Shown in pieces: positions 12,346-26,412 of a DNA stretch of 64,000 nt (position 1 is its first letter; each line of letters begins with the position of its first letter). The notes under the pieces were generated by a model. It had not been told where the DNA came from. It was given only the letters and a program-made list of their open reading frames with translations, and did no database searches. A program made the translations under genes and the position numbers. The stretch comes from Synanceia verrucosa (Eukaryota > Chordata > Actinopteri > Perciformes > Synanceiidae): positions 11,968,742 through 12,032,741 of the forward strand of contig CM056565.1 in the NCBI GenBank assembly GCA_029721515.1, read 5' to 3'.

Positions 12346-13754
12346 ATTTGTTTGTCTAATAGAGCAGATGACAGCGTTTGCAGATGAGATATTAACGTGA
12401 CAGAAACCTGCTTTCACTGAGATATTGTAATAAGTAATAACACATGAGAAACACCGTCGGCTCTGCAGCCTCATGTGCACTCTCAGTCTGTAAACCAACA
12501 GCTGCTCACACGCTGTTAAAGTCAACCTCCATCATCAAATACAGTCGGGCTGTTGCAAAAAAAGTCAAAGAATATATAGAAAATTAAAAAAATACAGGTT
12601 GTATAAAACATTCAAAACAAAAATATTAACAATAATTTTGTGTTACTAAACATAATGATTTCTGTTTTGCTTCCAAAAAGCAAATAATATATTGATATAC
12701 CATATGATATACATATTTGATATATGAGCACTAGAAAATATGACTCATTGTAAAGTATGGACCTACTCATCAAAACATTACGTCATTTCAGTGCATTAAC
12801 TCTGCACTGAGGACCCCTGCTGGTGAGAAAACATAATGAACTGCTTTAGAGTAAAATAACGCAGTTGACGCAGTACAACACTGCTGCACAACATGGCCTC
12901 GTCATATCAGGCCTGCAGCCTCTAATTCCTAACAATCAAACCTAAAAAGTGCCAATAATCATCCTTCCTTCACGACTGACCTTTGCACAGAGAAGCTCAC
13001 ATTAAGACTCAGTGGAATGAAAGTGATTTGAAGTGGTTTGAAGGAATAGTGATGGTGAACATTAAAGCCCTGCTTTAACTGGCCAGACAAGACCAGCTCA
13101 TTAATGAAGTCTGTTAACTTTAAGTTAAAACTGTAAAATGATGCTCACACTGTTTATAACATAGTTGAACTAAAAATGTGCATTTGTGACACACTGATGT
13201 CACCTCCGACCAGAAGTAGAGAGGAGGGAAGGAGAAGGAGGCGAGAGGAGGACCTACAGTACATGTTGGGTACGTACATTACAAAATGCTAGGTTATAGA
13301 AAGCTGTAAGATATGATACTCATCTGTTGTATACAATCAGCATCAGTATGTACCACAGTTTTAGAGAGTAACAGATGATGTGTGTGTGTGATCATTTAGA
13401 TGCTTCCCTGATCAAGTTTTTGACTGAAAAAAGCCAAACATAACAGGGATAAAATGAGGCAAGCCGAGACTTTGTTTAAGGAATGATAAAGCTGGAAATA
13501 TAACTGCTAAATCAGTGTGAGATTTAGTGATGCCTCTCGGTACATAAACAGCAACAAATAACTATATAGCTTAATTCAGACATGTCTGTCACTTCTTCTA
13601 TTCTGAGCATGAGGTGCAGGCTACAAATAATACAAGTGTAAAGAGAAGTTCATTTTTTTTTGACCTGACGAAGCTACACGACCCGTGTATGCTGTTACAC
13701 GAATGAGTGACAAAATTAAATTTAGTGGTGTCGATACTGACCCGTTGGGATCAG

Positions 13755-16700
13755 CTACACCATAAAATGCATGTGTCCTTCAGCACCCGTAACCACAACG
13801 TCCATCCAGATACGCATGGCCTCAGGCGATGGGGCGACCATGTAGTACACCCGATCGTGGGTCTTCACGCTGAACGTCAGAGAGGGGTTGGGGCTCTTGG
13901 GTTAATGTAATGTTGGGAAATGAGAATAGAGGGCAGGAATAGAGGGATGAAGTGTCGCAAGTGTGGGAGGGAGGGAGACAAAATGGAGGGAGAAAAACAA
14001 ATGTCAACATTATTCAAAGGAAGAAAGTATGCATGTGCAGATGATGCCACATGCTACAAATCACAGACAGGCTTGTAAATGGACTTACTTTGTGTGCATT
14101 CTTTAAATGGTCATAGTACACCTCCTCTATGGCTTGGAAGTAAATGACTCCTTTCATCTTGGTCTCATGTTTGTCTGTGGTGGAGAATATAAACAGAGCC
14201 GACAGCGCTGTGATCAAAGCTCGGCCTCAGCCTCCAAAGATTCCTGGCATAGCTAAAAAGTGACGTCATTGTCGCAGCGACTTTGTCTCACATCTTAAGA
14301 CTGCACTGTTTCAACAGAGGGCCGTTACTCACCGGCGTAGTAGGTGAGCGTCCTGCGATTGTGGTCGAAGACAAACCAGCGTTTCTTCCAAGTCTTGATC
14401 TTGCCGCCCATTTTAACCAGGAAGCCTCGACACGTTTTGTCGGTGATGGCCAGATGGAAGCAGGCGTCTGGGTTGTGACCAGCTGCCTCGATATGGCCGT
14501 GGAGATCAAAGTCGTCTTTCCGCACAGGGAGGTAGCGAGTCAGCAGCCGGGACTGAGCAAAAAGCAATTAAATAACTGTTCAAGACGTATTTAAACCATC
14601 AGATTTCTACCTCTTGTCATTGGTTGCTCTGGATACCTGTGATCTTTGCTTCTCCCTCAGCTTCACCTCTCTCTCTACAAGTTTCTGTCTCCTGCTCGTC
14701 TCCTCCTGCAGTCGCTTCTCCAGTTCCTCCCTTCTCCTCCGCTCCTCCTCCAGAGCATGTCTGCGCATCTCCATCTCACGCTCCTGCACATGCCACATAG
14801 TGTAAATTACATCCACCACCAATACACACAGGATGTTTTGGTTATGGTTTGGCACATTACCCGATGCTCCAGCAGCCTGTGCTTCTCAGCCTGGGCCTCT
14901 CGGAGTAAACGCTCCATCTCCTCGATCTTCGCCATATTCGTAGTACTGGCACTGATGGGAAAAGGAAAACATGTTGCTAAACAACATGAAGAACCCCATT
15001 TCTCTTGTAATGGGGGGTTTATGGAACATGCACACAAGCTAAAACAAAATACACAAATACATAATAAATGAACAAAACTTTTAAAAATGAGGCCAAAATA
15101 CTCATCAAGTCATCATGTGGATGTGTTTGTCTCACATCTGACACTAACACAGATCATCACAGCCTCTTCAGAAACCCAAAGCATTTCCTCTCTTTGTTAT
15201 AAATCTCTCTTTTCTAAAAATAAAACTTTCTCTTCTTCTGATTTGCACTCTTCATCTGTCTTCTCTCTAACCTGGAGATGTTGTCTGGGGAGCAGGCGGA
15301 GAAGCTGGTCTCCAGGCTGTCAGAGCTGTCCACGCTGACGGTATCTGAGGCCAGACTGTTGTCCGGGTAGGAGAAAGAGTCCAGGAAGACGCCGGACTCA
15401 GAGACCAGCCTGCTGCAAAAATCACTCCTCCTCTGTCTGTCTTCATTCATGTGTGCATGGCTGGTGCCTGCTGACAGAATAACATGCTCCAGTAAGAAAG
15501 TGAAAAATACCCTCACTATGCATGATCTAATAAGTATTCATTAAACAGTTAGCATAGTGGGATCACATCTTGTGATTGTAATTCTATTAAAATCTGTCAG
15601 ACTGATTAGACTGGATAGAGAAGGATAGACGCTGCTAATGAGTACGCATGACAGTACTTTCCAAGATAAACAAAAGACACTGTTTTAGACACTGTTTATT
15701 GCGTTAGGCTGAACAGTGTGTGGAACTGCTGTTTAGCTTAAACATTCTCAAACGTCAAGAAAATAATCTGTATGATTACATGCTATTATGCTACAAATCT
15801 TCAACCAAGTTTCTCAAAATCTCGTTACGCATATCTAATGAGTTACATAGTTCAATGGACCAGTGACGATGGTTTGCGTGTGAGTGGCATGATTTGAGCA
15901 AGCTGTACAAACATGTAATTTGCCTAAAATCACAAATTCCTATCAAGTATAAAGTACAATGTGTCTGTAGCTTTTTTTTGTTTATCAGATTTGGACTAAA
16001 TGTGGCTCCCTCCCTATTGCATCAGTGCAGCATTTCCTGCCCTACATGTGTAATGCCTGAGGAGTAAAGCCTGTCACACAGTACAGATCTGATGCAGACG
16101 AGATGCGACAGTCTGGCACTGTGACTCACTCTTGGGCAGGCGGCGGGTGCTCAGGTCCCGGGGGGAGAAGCTGAAGCTTTGTGGGATGACGCTGCCACAG
16201 CTGGAGCTCTGGGACAGAGGCAAGTGGGCCTGAGGAGGAAACAGCAGCACGCTTTCTGTTCAGGATCTGACGACAACCTTCTCACAACTACAAACTTCTC
16301 TCATTCACCAAATTCTCCCTGAGCTGGATGGGTGTTGTAGCTCGGACTGAAACTGTGAATTCCTTTATGAGTGGATCATTCTCTAGAGACAAAAATCTTT
16401 CTGGATACAAACAGAAAGAGCGGTGAAATCCCCTCCTCTGCAGTCCAGAATCAGAATGAATCCCATGAAGCTGGTTTTCATCTTTTATTCTTACTGTTAG
16501 GCCTCCACCACAGTATGCTTTATGTAAAAGGAATACTAATAGTTCTTTCAGATCTTCAGATCCAGTTTGATCCTACCACCTTCTAACATCTGCTTAACAG
16601 AAAGATAAGGACCTTGGCAGGAAGAGAGCGTCCCAGCGATCTGCCATACGAGCTGAGGAGGTGCTGGCTCCTCTTGTGAGGTAGACTGTCACTTGGGTGG

Positions 16701-19700
16701 GAGGAGTTCTCTTTGCCACTTCGTCTCCGTTCCTTCAGAGAGTGCTACACAGCAATCGAAGCATTAGAATGACAGGAATTCTCATCAGAGAAATTGAAAC
16801 GTTGGTTGATCAGCGTGTGGCAGAGACAGAGGAGCACTCTGCTGGTGGAGATATAAAGTGCAGCTGTATGTTTACCTCTTTGATGGCTACAGGGTTGCTC
16901 GTGAAGCTCTGCCCATCAGACAACTCTGCATACTTTCCCTCTAAAGACACCAGTTTCTCTCTCTCCTGCAGACATCAGGTTAAGAACTTGAAGTCAATTA
17001 AATATTGACCATATGTACAACATGCAAAAAAATATCTTACCTTCTGAAGCATGATGAGCAAATTGTTTTTCTCTCTCTGGAAATTCTCTCTTTCTTGCTG
17101 AGCCTGTAAAGTAATCTGTGAGGACTGTTTCTTCAGTGTCATCAGTCTTTCCTGTGACAAAAACAAGACAAAACAAAACAAAAACAGCACAATATCACAA
17201 CACAACATCCCACAGCTTTATATGAAGCACAACAGTGTTTAACACTTTATCCAATATGTGTCTTATTAGGAAGCAGCAGCAGAAAGAATAAGAGCATCTT
17301 ACACATGAATTTAACAGAGTCCCTGACCTCATTTGAAAAATTAATCTTACTTTGTAAATAGTATTTCATGCTTACCATTGCTGTTGCTTGTAATTAGTTC
17401 ATGCTTTGTGCTGCAAATCTCACAATTTTGCAGCTTTATTTTCATGCACAACCTGCAGTAAGATTAACAAACCACAATGTAGTGACCGAAAAAAGCCCAA
17501 TCTTATCACCACCAAACTTATCACCACAGTTTAAGCAAATTTTAAATGTGCTTCAACAGATCTTTTATCATACATGATTTGGCAGAATGAAGGTCAGATT
17601 AAGCAATAATAAATGCATTTAGTATGATAATATTACAAACTTGAAGCAGGTTCAAACAGGGATATTTCTGTGGGTCTGCTACTGAAACCTGAGAGCAGGA
17701 GAAGAAGACTGCAGTGTTTTGCCATAAACCCATAAAACAGCACACAGATCTTGGGTAAAGTTGGTTCTGCTGAGAGTGATGCCAGCACTACATTAAACAT
17801 GCAAAACATGCACTAAACCTAACTCGCCGTACCTTCCGCGTGACTGCAACACGCTGACACTCGGCGATCTCTCGCAGCAGCTCTTGTCTCTGATTCTCTT
17901 TTTCCTCGTCCTGGTTAATTTCTCTCTCCAGCTTCTGAAACTCCAAATCCTCCAAACTTTTTGTCTGCTCCTCGGTCTCCTGAGAAACAGCACAGACACA
18001 AACACAAAATACCCCAAAGATAAGGTAAAAGTACATAAATAGATGGGAATATGTGGGCTTAAGGAATGAACCATAACTTTTGCTGGTTGTGTCTTTGTGG
18101 AAACAGTTTGGCTATATATAAATAAATTTTATTTATTTTGGGTGATGTAATAAGTGTTGAATATTGTGCCCTACAGGACATTTTAGTTTCCCACCAAACT
18201 GGGGTCAGATGCACGAACAATACACATGGTAACTGTTTGGGCCCCTTCTCAAATGTGGGTCTAAGGGATACCAAGGCATAGACAGAAGTTATGATTGTGA
18301 GACAGGAAGAAAAGGAGAGTAGCCAGGATTATAAAGGACAAGGTCGAGAGGGAGAATGAGGGCATAAAAATAAACAAATTGAGAAGAAAAGAAAGACAAA
18401 AAAAAAACACAGAATGAAAAATTATATGTTGGGGCTCCCTGCTGATTCTGGAAAATACAGAATAAACTGCTATTGTATTGTTTGGTTTAGTTAGTTTTGG
18501 TGTTCTGCCCAGTGGATAACCAGACGATTACTGCTGCAGAGAAAGTCAGCTGACAGGATTTTGACAGTTTTAGGCGAGGATATTTCAGACCAGCTCACAA
18601 GCTGCTTTACAGATCCAGTCTGTGATGAACCCCCTGGATATGGTGTAAACATAATTAGTTTGTTTGGTTTTGAAGGAAATGTAACTGAACCCCTGTTGGA
18701 GGAAGCTGCGGATGAACTGAACTGATCCCTGAAGGTTTGTTTATGCTGTGGTTTTAGAGACATCCACGCACTACCTCTACATCTTTTTTTTTTTTTTTTT
18801 ACCTGCGATTTCTCAGTGTGGCTCTTCTTCTCAATGCTGTGAATCTTTTTCTTAAGTTGGTCCAGGAGCTCCTTCTCCCTCTGCAGCTGAGCCGTCTCTG
18901 ACTCCTGTTCCCCTTCCAGCAGAGCACGCTCCACCTCCATCTGGAGGGAAAGAAATGAATGTACATTTATGTAATGGTTAATCAGGCAAAAGTGCAATGC
19001 TTTCAGGTTATCACATACTAGATAAAAACATCAAGCTGTTCAGGTGTCAGTTTACCTCTCGGACAGACTCCTCCACCTGGTTGTCCAGGTCTTTGATCTT
19101 CTGCTCCAGCTCATCTATGTTGTTCAGGACTTGAATCCTCTCTTCCTCAATATGCGTTACTTCCTGTTTCAGCTGCACGCTCTCCAAAGCCTGGAGTGAC
19201 ATCAGGAATGTACAAAAATGCTTAATTTACCAGCCTGTGGAATCATTATTTTGAATAAGAGGACAGCAGCTGCTGTCTTAACTCATCCAAAGCTTGACCA
19301 CTGACAGCGGAGGGCAGGATTCTTTTCTACTTGGTGTAATGGAAATCTCTATCAGTGCTCCTCTCTGCCAGTCAGTGCTCCTACGTATTTCATCGTCTAC
19401 CAGTGTCCTACCAATTTTCATTCATTCTGCATTTAAGAGATCCTTTATTATCTGGTATTCTTTCTTTTAGGAGTCAGGAGGACTGTTTTATGGCCAGCAG
19501 CTTTATAGTTTAGATTTATAGTTTCCCAGGCAGGCAGGTTGTGAGCACTCTTTCTTCCTGCATGTGCTGCTCTGGAGGAGACAAGTCTGTAAACCTTTGT
19601 CACAACTGACACTCTGCAGAAATGGCTTCAGCATGGAAGAAATTTAATTTCTACATGTGTGCTTGAAAACTGTCTTTCACATAAGAGAACACCTGTTAAC

Positions 19701-22700
19701 CCATGTTGACATGTTCACTACACACTGAGCTTCACAAGGTCTTTCATCCATTCAGCCTCGGCAGAAAAGTTAAAAACATCTGGAAAAGCACACGCCTGTG
19801 CCATGCGTGTACACTAGCATTCTTCTCCTGACATGCTCATGCATACCCGCACATGCAAACACATGCACATGCTAATTCTCTGTGGGATAAAGTCATTTCC
19901 TGTTCCCTCGAGTTTGAATGGCTGAGTGCTGAAACAAAACTAGGACTTCTTCATTAAAACCAGACACAGTTACTGCTGTAGACTGGAAGAAAAGCTTTAA
20001 CAGAGACAGATAGCTGAGCAGCACAAGGACTGGGACAGTGGAGGAGGGGGGCATTGATATATTCTATATATTTATATTTGTAAATTAAATGTGTTCATTC
20101 ATTTATGTGCGTGCCTAAGTGGGTCAAGATGTATGAAGAGGCTTTGACACATTCAGGTAGTATCACTATGGCCCAATCCCAAACTGCCCCCTACACACTA
20201 GCCCTCCGTTTGAGCATTGTCGCAGAGGATCCTCCATATTAAGGGCTGTCCCAAACCATGTAGGGTGGAGGGACCTTAGAGAGTCTGCATTGATGCACAC
20301 ATGTGACGGCTTTAGCAGGAAGTGCCACGGCAAAAATGAAGGACGTAAGAACATACAGATGTCTCCAGTATGTCCCTTACACCTTTGTTACACTGACAGA
20401 AAATAAAATTAAAGGCGTGATTTGGAAAGATAAAAAAGACAAAACTATCAAATCTTCCTCTATGCTGACGTTTGGTTTGATTTTGCAGCCCTGGTACCTC
20501 AAAATGTGAGAAAAACTGGCAGCAAAATTCAAATGGCTTCATTTGTTTGATTGGAAATGTCACATGGTGCTGGGGTGGATAGACTTGTGGAATCACTTAA
20601 AATGATTTGAGGTATAATATAGCTCCTCCTACACAAGAAGCGTCTTTATGTTGCCATGGTGAAAAGTGCTTCCATTTTCCGAGGAGGGCGTCCTACCTGC
20701 TCATCTTATTTATACCCTCCCCCAGTTAAAGTGACTCCACAGCTGCTAATCTGACTTCACTTGGAGAGACACTCGGTGGTGAAGGGGGCGGTTGGGGATC
20801 GGGTTTGGGATTGGGCCTAAAGCTGTGATGTCTGGAGGCGGAGCTATCTGAGACTCAATAGGAAGTGGGTGGAGCCTGGCTTGATTGAGTCTATATTTAA
20901 GGAATTGATAATAATAATAACAATAATGCATTGCACTTATATAGCATTTTCCATGACATCTTTACAGTATAGATACATTATTCATTCACACTTGGTGATG
21001 GGGCAGACTGACGGAAATGTGGCAACCAATCCGCACCTACGGCCTCTTCGTCCACCACCAAAGCATTCATACGGATTCACACACCAGCTATGTCACTGGA
21101 GGCAAGGAGGGTTAAGTATCCGCTGATTGAGTTGAGGTGTGAGTTGTTTACCTGCAGCTGAACCCTGGGCCCTCTAGTGCCACTGCAGAGGAAAATGCCA
21201 ATGACCTTTAGTACATGTATGTTTTGCAGCACTTGTTGAGCTCTATATGTTAAGTTAGTAAGGATGTACATTTTGTGAATTCTTGTCATTGTTAAAGGAG
21301 CCATATCTTTGCTTATTAAATTTTGTATTAAATTTAGTGTATGCTGATAATCCATGCTAGTTTTCTGTTTAGATAAATCCAGAGCTGATTAGCACTGTGT
21401 CAGCCTACAACCTGTTGACTCTTTGAGTGCCAGCTGTTTTTTAAAAATCGAAAGTGCCTTGTGCCAGCGTTTTTGCCCATTTTTCAGTCATATTTCAAGA
21501 CCCACAGAATATTTTGTACTATTTTTCTGATAACACAGAGAAGCTCAAATGAAAGAAGACTCGTGCGATTTCATCATGAAAAAAAAAAATATTTGTTTTT
21601 ACTTTGTTCTGTTCTTGTTTTATCTGGAGGAGAACAGAAGCCACTTTCACCAAAATCACCACTTTTTGTACAGAATCTGTTTGTTTTGCTCTCTAATCTC
21701 GATCGTTTCCACTTCCTGCTTTGATCTCTGTGGCGCATAATAACTCTTTATGTCCCGGCTACAAATCACAGAAGCCCCAACATTACTCACGGACTGTGGG
21801 AGACCGTGATCACCGTCCAGCTGCAAAAAAAAACCACGTTGACGTTGTATTACATCAATGGTACTCAAAGAGTTGATATCTGCAATAAAATAACTGAAGT
21901 AGACATCCAAAGTGTTGATCACAGTGCCCACAGTACCCTCATACAGTCCTGATTGGTGAATATTCAACAGAACGTCCCATGCAAGTGTTTTTTATTTCTC
22001 TGTTTATGTGCCTGAACAACCCACACAAACAGGAAATGTACAAACTGCAGACTGCACACACTTACTGTACAAAACATCTGCCTAAAAGCCCAATGATTTT
22101 GAGGAATCTACTTCAACCAAAAGAGGTTTATATTGAATCATAACACTGTGGAAGACGCACACTAACTAAACCACCATGGACGTGCAGTTAGCTTATGACT
22201 CAGAGCCTGCACTTCATGTCACACATGTTTGCACTTTCCATCTAATCCAGTTTGAAGCAAACAGAAAGCAAAATTTGTCATTGTGTGATATATGATGATT
22301 TGATTGTCTTTATAGACCACATTAACCCCTCCTGGAGGTCTTAATCATAATTGTAGACACATTTCCCACATAGTTCACGTACGGACACATTTGATGTGTA
22401 TGGAGTAATCTGGACTAGATGTGGAAAGGGACATGGAAAGCATTTTCCCTGATGTCACAAAAGGTAAACAAACAAAAGTTTATCAAGCGATCAGCAGGCT
22501 CATAAACTGCGTTCCACAGCAGGGGTGTGTCTTCTCAGCCTTCACTACAGCCAGAGCCTCCCCTGACCAAAGTAGGGCCCTGAATGAAAATTTTATCTGA
22601 AGGCCCCCCAACTCTCTCCATGCCAAATGTATCACAGGTACAAAATGACCGCACAACAACATGCCATTTCATCTGACAACCGTTATGAAAAATAACAAAA

Positions 22701-25700
22701 GTAATTGTATTTTGGCTGTATGATAAAAAAAATCAACCTGAAATAAATAAATATTAAAAATAATGTCAAACTTAAATAAATAAATGATTTTCATGGAGAA
22801 AAGAGCAGTTGCTTGTGGTGGCAGCTCGGGAGGGTTCATGATCTCCTGAGCTGTCTATTCTCTGTGTGTGCTCACAGTAGCGCACATTCGCATCCATTAT
22901 GCATATGCACAAATGCGTCCCCACGCGCAAAATGTGGCCCTCCATGTAGGATGAAACCCTACGCACAGTGCCGCCCTGACTACAGCTCATCCCTTTCATC
23001 GCTCACATTAACACTGTGTGACTGAGAGAAGGGATGAGAGGCCAAGAAGAACAACATATTTACCAGAAACATTCAGTCCAGGCGACGCAGCCTCATCAGA
23101 AACATTACTTCCCACAGGTTCAACCAACAGCTGCTTTTCAAAGCAGACACATCCCAGTCCTAAAGGCACAGGTGTTGCTAATGTTAACAATACCTCTGTT
23201 CCATTAAAACGCTGAAACCAAAGCAGCTGAATGGAAACAGATGCCATTCATGTTGATTTTTACACCTTTGACTTTCACTATTCTGCACTGTATGTACATT
23301 TCCAGGATCTGCCTCTTGCCACCATTGTGCAACATCAACAACTCACACCTGGTTAGCAACTAGCTCAGACCTGGGCATTGTACAGGCTATGGGCCTCTGA
23401 GAGTTCAATGAACAATTAGGAATCAAACATAAATATGCGTGCATCATGCTTGCAATAGAGTTGAGCATTGCTTTTATTTTGAAGACATCTGCTATTTTGT
23501 CATTTTCCATATGTCCGTGGACAAGTTTGCATCTTCACTGCATCAGACATTGACGAGAGACGCAAGTTAGCGGTAAGTCCACAAAAATGTCTCACCATGT
23601 TAAAAAAAAGTTAATACAGACCAAAGAGTTTAACAAAACATGGGCTTCTAAATAGCTGAAGCCACACATTGTGGAGTAAAGGTGACCGTGTTTACAATTA
23701 ATATCCATTTCTATCTTAACATGCAGAGAAATAGAAGAACAGGACTGACAGAATGGAAACTGACTGCTTTTTTGAAATACTCCTAAAACATAGCTGTTGA
23801 TTAAGTAGTAACATGATGTCGGCCTGCATTTCAATACCTGTGCCGTATTTTCATAGGCTTGTTACAGCTGGTCTTATTGAAACCACACAGTTTACTGCTT
23901 CTTATGAAGAAATTAAATAAATATTGACCAGATTTGAGCTAATTTTTTTGATTTGGCCCTCCACAGTTTTTAGTTTCTCATGTGGAAAATTTTTTGCCCA
24001 TCCTTATAAGTTAAGTTTGGCATGACTTACTTTGGCTCTGTGGTGGGTGGAGGGTGATGGGGCGCTGCTGTTCAGGCTCATAGCCGGTGAGTGGGACCTG
24101 GCCTCTCTGTAGCTGCCCTGCTGACGGTGACTGACCTGCTGCTCATCAGCCAGCTGGAAGTCTCTGGCTTTGGCTCCAAAGCAGCTGTCCGGAGCGGTGC
24201 TGCTGGGGGAGTCAGAGAACACTGACTCATCATCTGATACCTGCAGCTTCTCCAGCTCCTTATTGATCTTCTGTAGGTCAGACACAGCCGAGCCTGTCGG
24301 CTCTCTTTCCACGTGTCCAAATTCAGTGCACAGGTTTAATATGGTTTCCAGACGCTGGCACTCCTGTAGACAATGTGATCCATACTTTTACTGTTGACTT
24401 TCATGTTTTCAAAACAAATGAAGAAGTTGTTAAATGGATGTAATGTAAATGAGTAGAAACTCACCAATCTCTGCACTTTCTGCTCCCTGAGTCGCTCATC
24501 TCTCTGGTGCTGGTGATAGTCTCTCAGCTCTTCTTTGCCATTCAAAGAGCTGATGCTGCCTACCCTCTGTCCTGGACCCAGCCCACCCTTCCCAAAGGAC
24601 AACCTCCTCTCTCCAAAGCCTAGATCCAAGCCTGCCCCATCCATCTCTATACCCAGAGAGCTCAGAGAGGCCAGGCTGGCTCTCCTGGGAGTGCTGGGCA
24701 TGCTGGCTGGTACCGTCACATCTGGTGGCTGTTCCAGAGAGGAGAGACTACGTCGCTGGCCTGCTGAGCCCACTCCTCTGTGGGAACCTGCTGGGTGTCG
24801 TAATGGCAGCGAAAGAGCAGGGGGGTCTGCTGCGTTGTGAAGCCGAGGCAGAGAGCGACTGTGCAGCCCCAGACTGTTGAGGGAGCCAGTGGAGTATTTC
24901 CTCTGCCTTGTGTCTCCTCCAGCTTTTCCCTGAGAGTAGAGCCGGCGGCCCATGCGAGGGCTGGATGGCATGCTGGCTGCTCCACTTTTGACCCTGGGAG
25001 AACGAGTTATTGACTGTCCATAGGAGGAGAGAAGCGAGCTCCCATCTGCTGAGTTGGAGAGGAGCAGACTGTCCTGTGACTGGTGGCGAGAGTGGGGGTG
25101 ACGCATCAAGCCGTTAGGGCTCAGCTGGCGTTCACCTTGGCGAGGTGATGGAGGCACGCTGCTGCTGGTCATGTAGGAAAACGTTCTGGAGGCAGATGGA
25201 GGCCTTTCAGTGTTGCTGAGGATTGACAGCGGCCTGCTACCCTGGGATCCAACAGGTGGAGGCACACTGAGGTACTTGCGGCTGCACTCGGCTGCCCTCA
25301 GGCTGGCCTCCAGAGCACTCTTCCTGCGCTGCAGCGTCTCCATCAGGTCTTGCAGCTCCGCCTTAGAGCGAGAGCCCCTCAGCAACGTGCCACCCACTGA
25401 GCCGCCAACACGCTCCATCTTCACACAGTCTGTGGAAGAGAGAGAGTCAGCAGAGCGTGAAACTCTGTCCCTTTTTGGACTACGTAAGAGTCTGGTTTAA
25501 TGCAACCTATTTAATAAGCACCAGCTCAGCTATCACTCATGTGCTGAGTAAGGAGGGGGGGAAACCAGTGAAGAATGTACGCTCGTACAGTTCTGAGCCC
25601 AACACAAACACTGGCTCAATCAGTGGTTAAGCTTCTTCTAAAAATGGAAGAATGCTGGTAGACTAGGACGAGCCAGAATGCATCATAGTTTTGACTGTGA

Positions 25701-26412
25701 GAGAAATCGCTTCCACCTCGGCCCAAATATCTTCGGAAGCATTGTGTGGAGGATGCCCTGAGTCACGGGTGACTGGACGCTGAATCATGACAGGGTTGTG
25801 ATATTAAACATTCAAGTCCCGTATTCCTTTTGTCACAAAACAATGATTCACAATTGTGGGTTTACTGGATTAATTCTGGTTTCAGAGTCAAAAACAACTT
25901 GGATTAAGAGTTAGATGCGTTGACATAGGTGACATAATTTAACTTCTTGTCTAACATCATGAAGGAAGAAAGCTATTTCCTTCCTCTCTTCAAAACAAAA
26001 TAATGCTCAGCATTATGTGAAAACATTCAAAGCCTGTCCCATGAGGCAAATGTGTCTGAAACCCAGAAGCCCTTAAACTGATGCAAAAATAGTAGTAAAT
26101 TATCAAGATAACTTCGTAAACCTGCTTCATGGAGTAATAAACTATAATCCAGATGTGCATGATGTCAGCCAGCTGACTGTGGGGGATGGACTTAATTATA
26201 AGCTTATGCAGTCAAGTATTAGATATGAAATTTATGATCTAGCTCAGTAGATTACTGTGGGATTCACAGCTGAATGAAAGTAAAACAAGAAAAGAAAAGC
26301 TTAATGTAGTCTTACCTGAGCTGTAGCCCAGCGCGGCGACAGCACTCCTCTGAGGAAGCATGCTGTTCATCACACTGATCTCCTTCCCTGGTTCAGTCTG
26401 ACGTTTTGTTCC
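13755..26412 (-). CDS. phldb2: pleckstrin homology-like domain family B member 2 (LL5-beta)
   Basis: Sixteen exons on the minus strand: 26412-26316, 25429-24465, 24363-24031, 19190-19056, 18940-18803, 17979-17833, 17151-17041, 16965-16876, 16732-16613, 16229-16130, 15467-15272, 14951-14861, 14783-14637, 14552-14333, 14174-14089, 13895-13755. Starting at the ATG at 26370, the lengths give an unbroken 1024 aa. Seen: a Ser-rich N-terminal third with SGAASMPSSPR and SRSLPRLHN as in human PHLDB2, then INKELEKLQVSDDESVF, then long coiled coils (about 450-680 and 770-860), then a C-terminal PH domain (CRGFLVKMGGKIKTWKKRWF to the last residues, GAEGHMHFMV). No FHA domain, which separates it from PHLDB1. 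Family knowledge: LL5-beta binds PIP3, anchors CLASP/microtubule plus ends at the cell cortex near focal adhesions, and organises acetylcholine receptors at neuromuscular synapses. Shorter than human (1253 aa), mainly at the N-terminus. The frame stays open upstream of 26370 to the exon edge, so the true start could be further 5'. Confidence 0.92.
18784..18800. repeat. 17-bp poly-T next to a phldb2 splice donor
   Basis: On the coding (minus) strand the intron after exon 18940-18803 begins GT followed directly by 17 A. It is a plain homopolymer, but its place inside the donor site is unusual. Confidence 0.85.
20168..20822. mobile_element. non-autonomous DNA transposon (MITE-like) in phldb2 intron
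   Basis: The left end reads GGCCCAATCCCAAACTGCCCC and the right end contains GTTTGGGATTGGGCC, its inverse: 15 bp perfect plus weaker pairing inward. The interior (about 0.65 kb) has no transposase frame. It lies in the large intron between exons ending 24031 and starting 19190. Superfamily not determined. Confidence 0.7.
21414..21878. mobile_element. second MITE-like element in the same intron
   Basis: Left end TTGACTCTTTGAGTGCCA is mirrored on the right by the reverse complement TCAACTCTTTGAGTACCA, giving terminal inverted repeats of about 18 bp with a few mismatches. About 465 bp long, no coding capacity seen. The ends differ from the element at 20168-20822, so it is a separate family. Confidence 0.65.

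Noticed and set aside
12083..12525. Open frames on both strands rich in Tyr, Ile, His and Cys
   Set aside because: They are translations of the TA/TG microsatellite at 12164-12345; no domain and no splice context.
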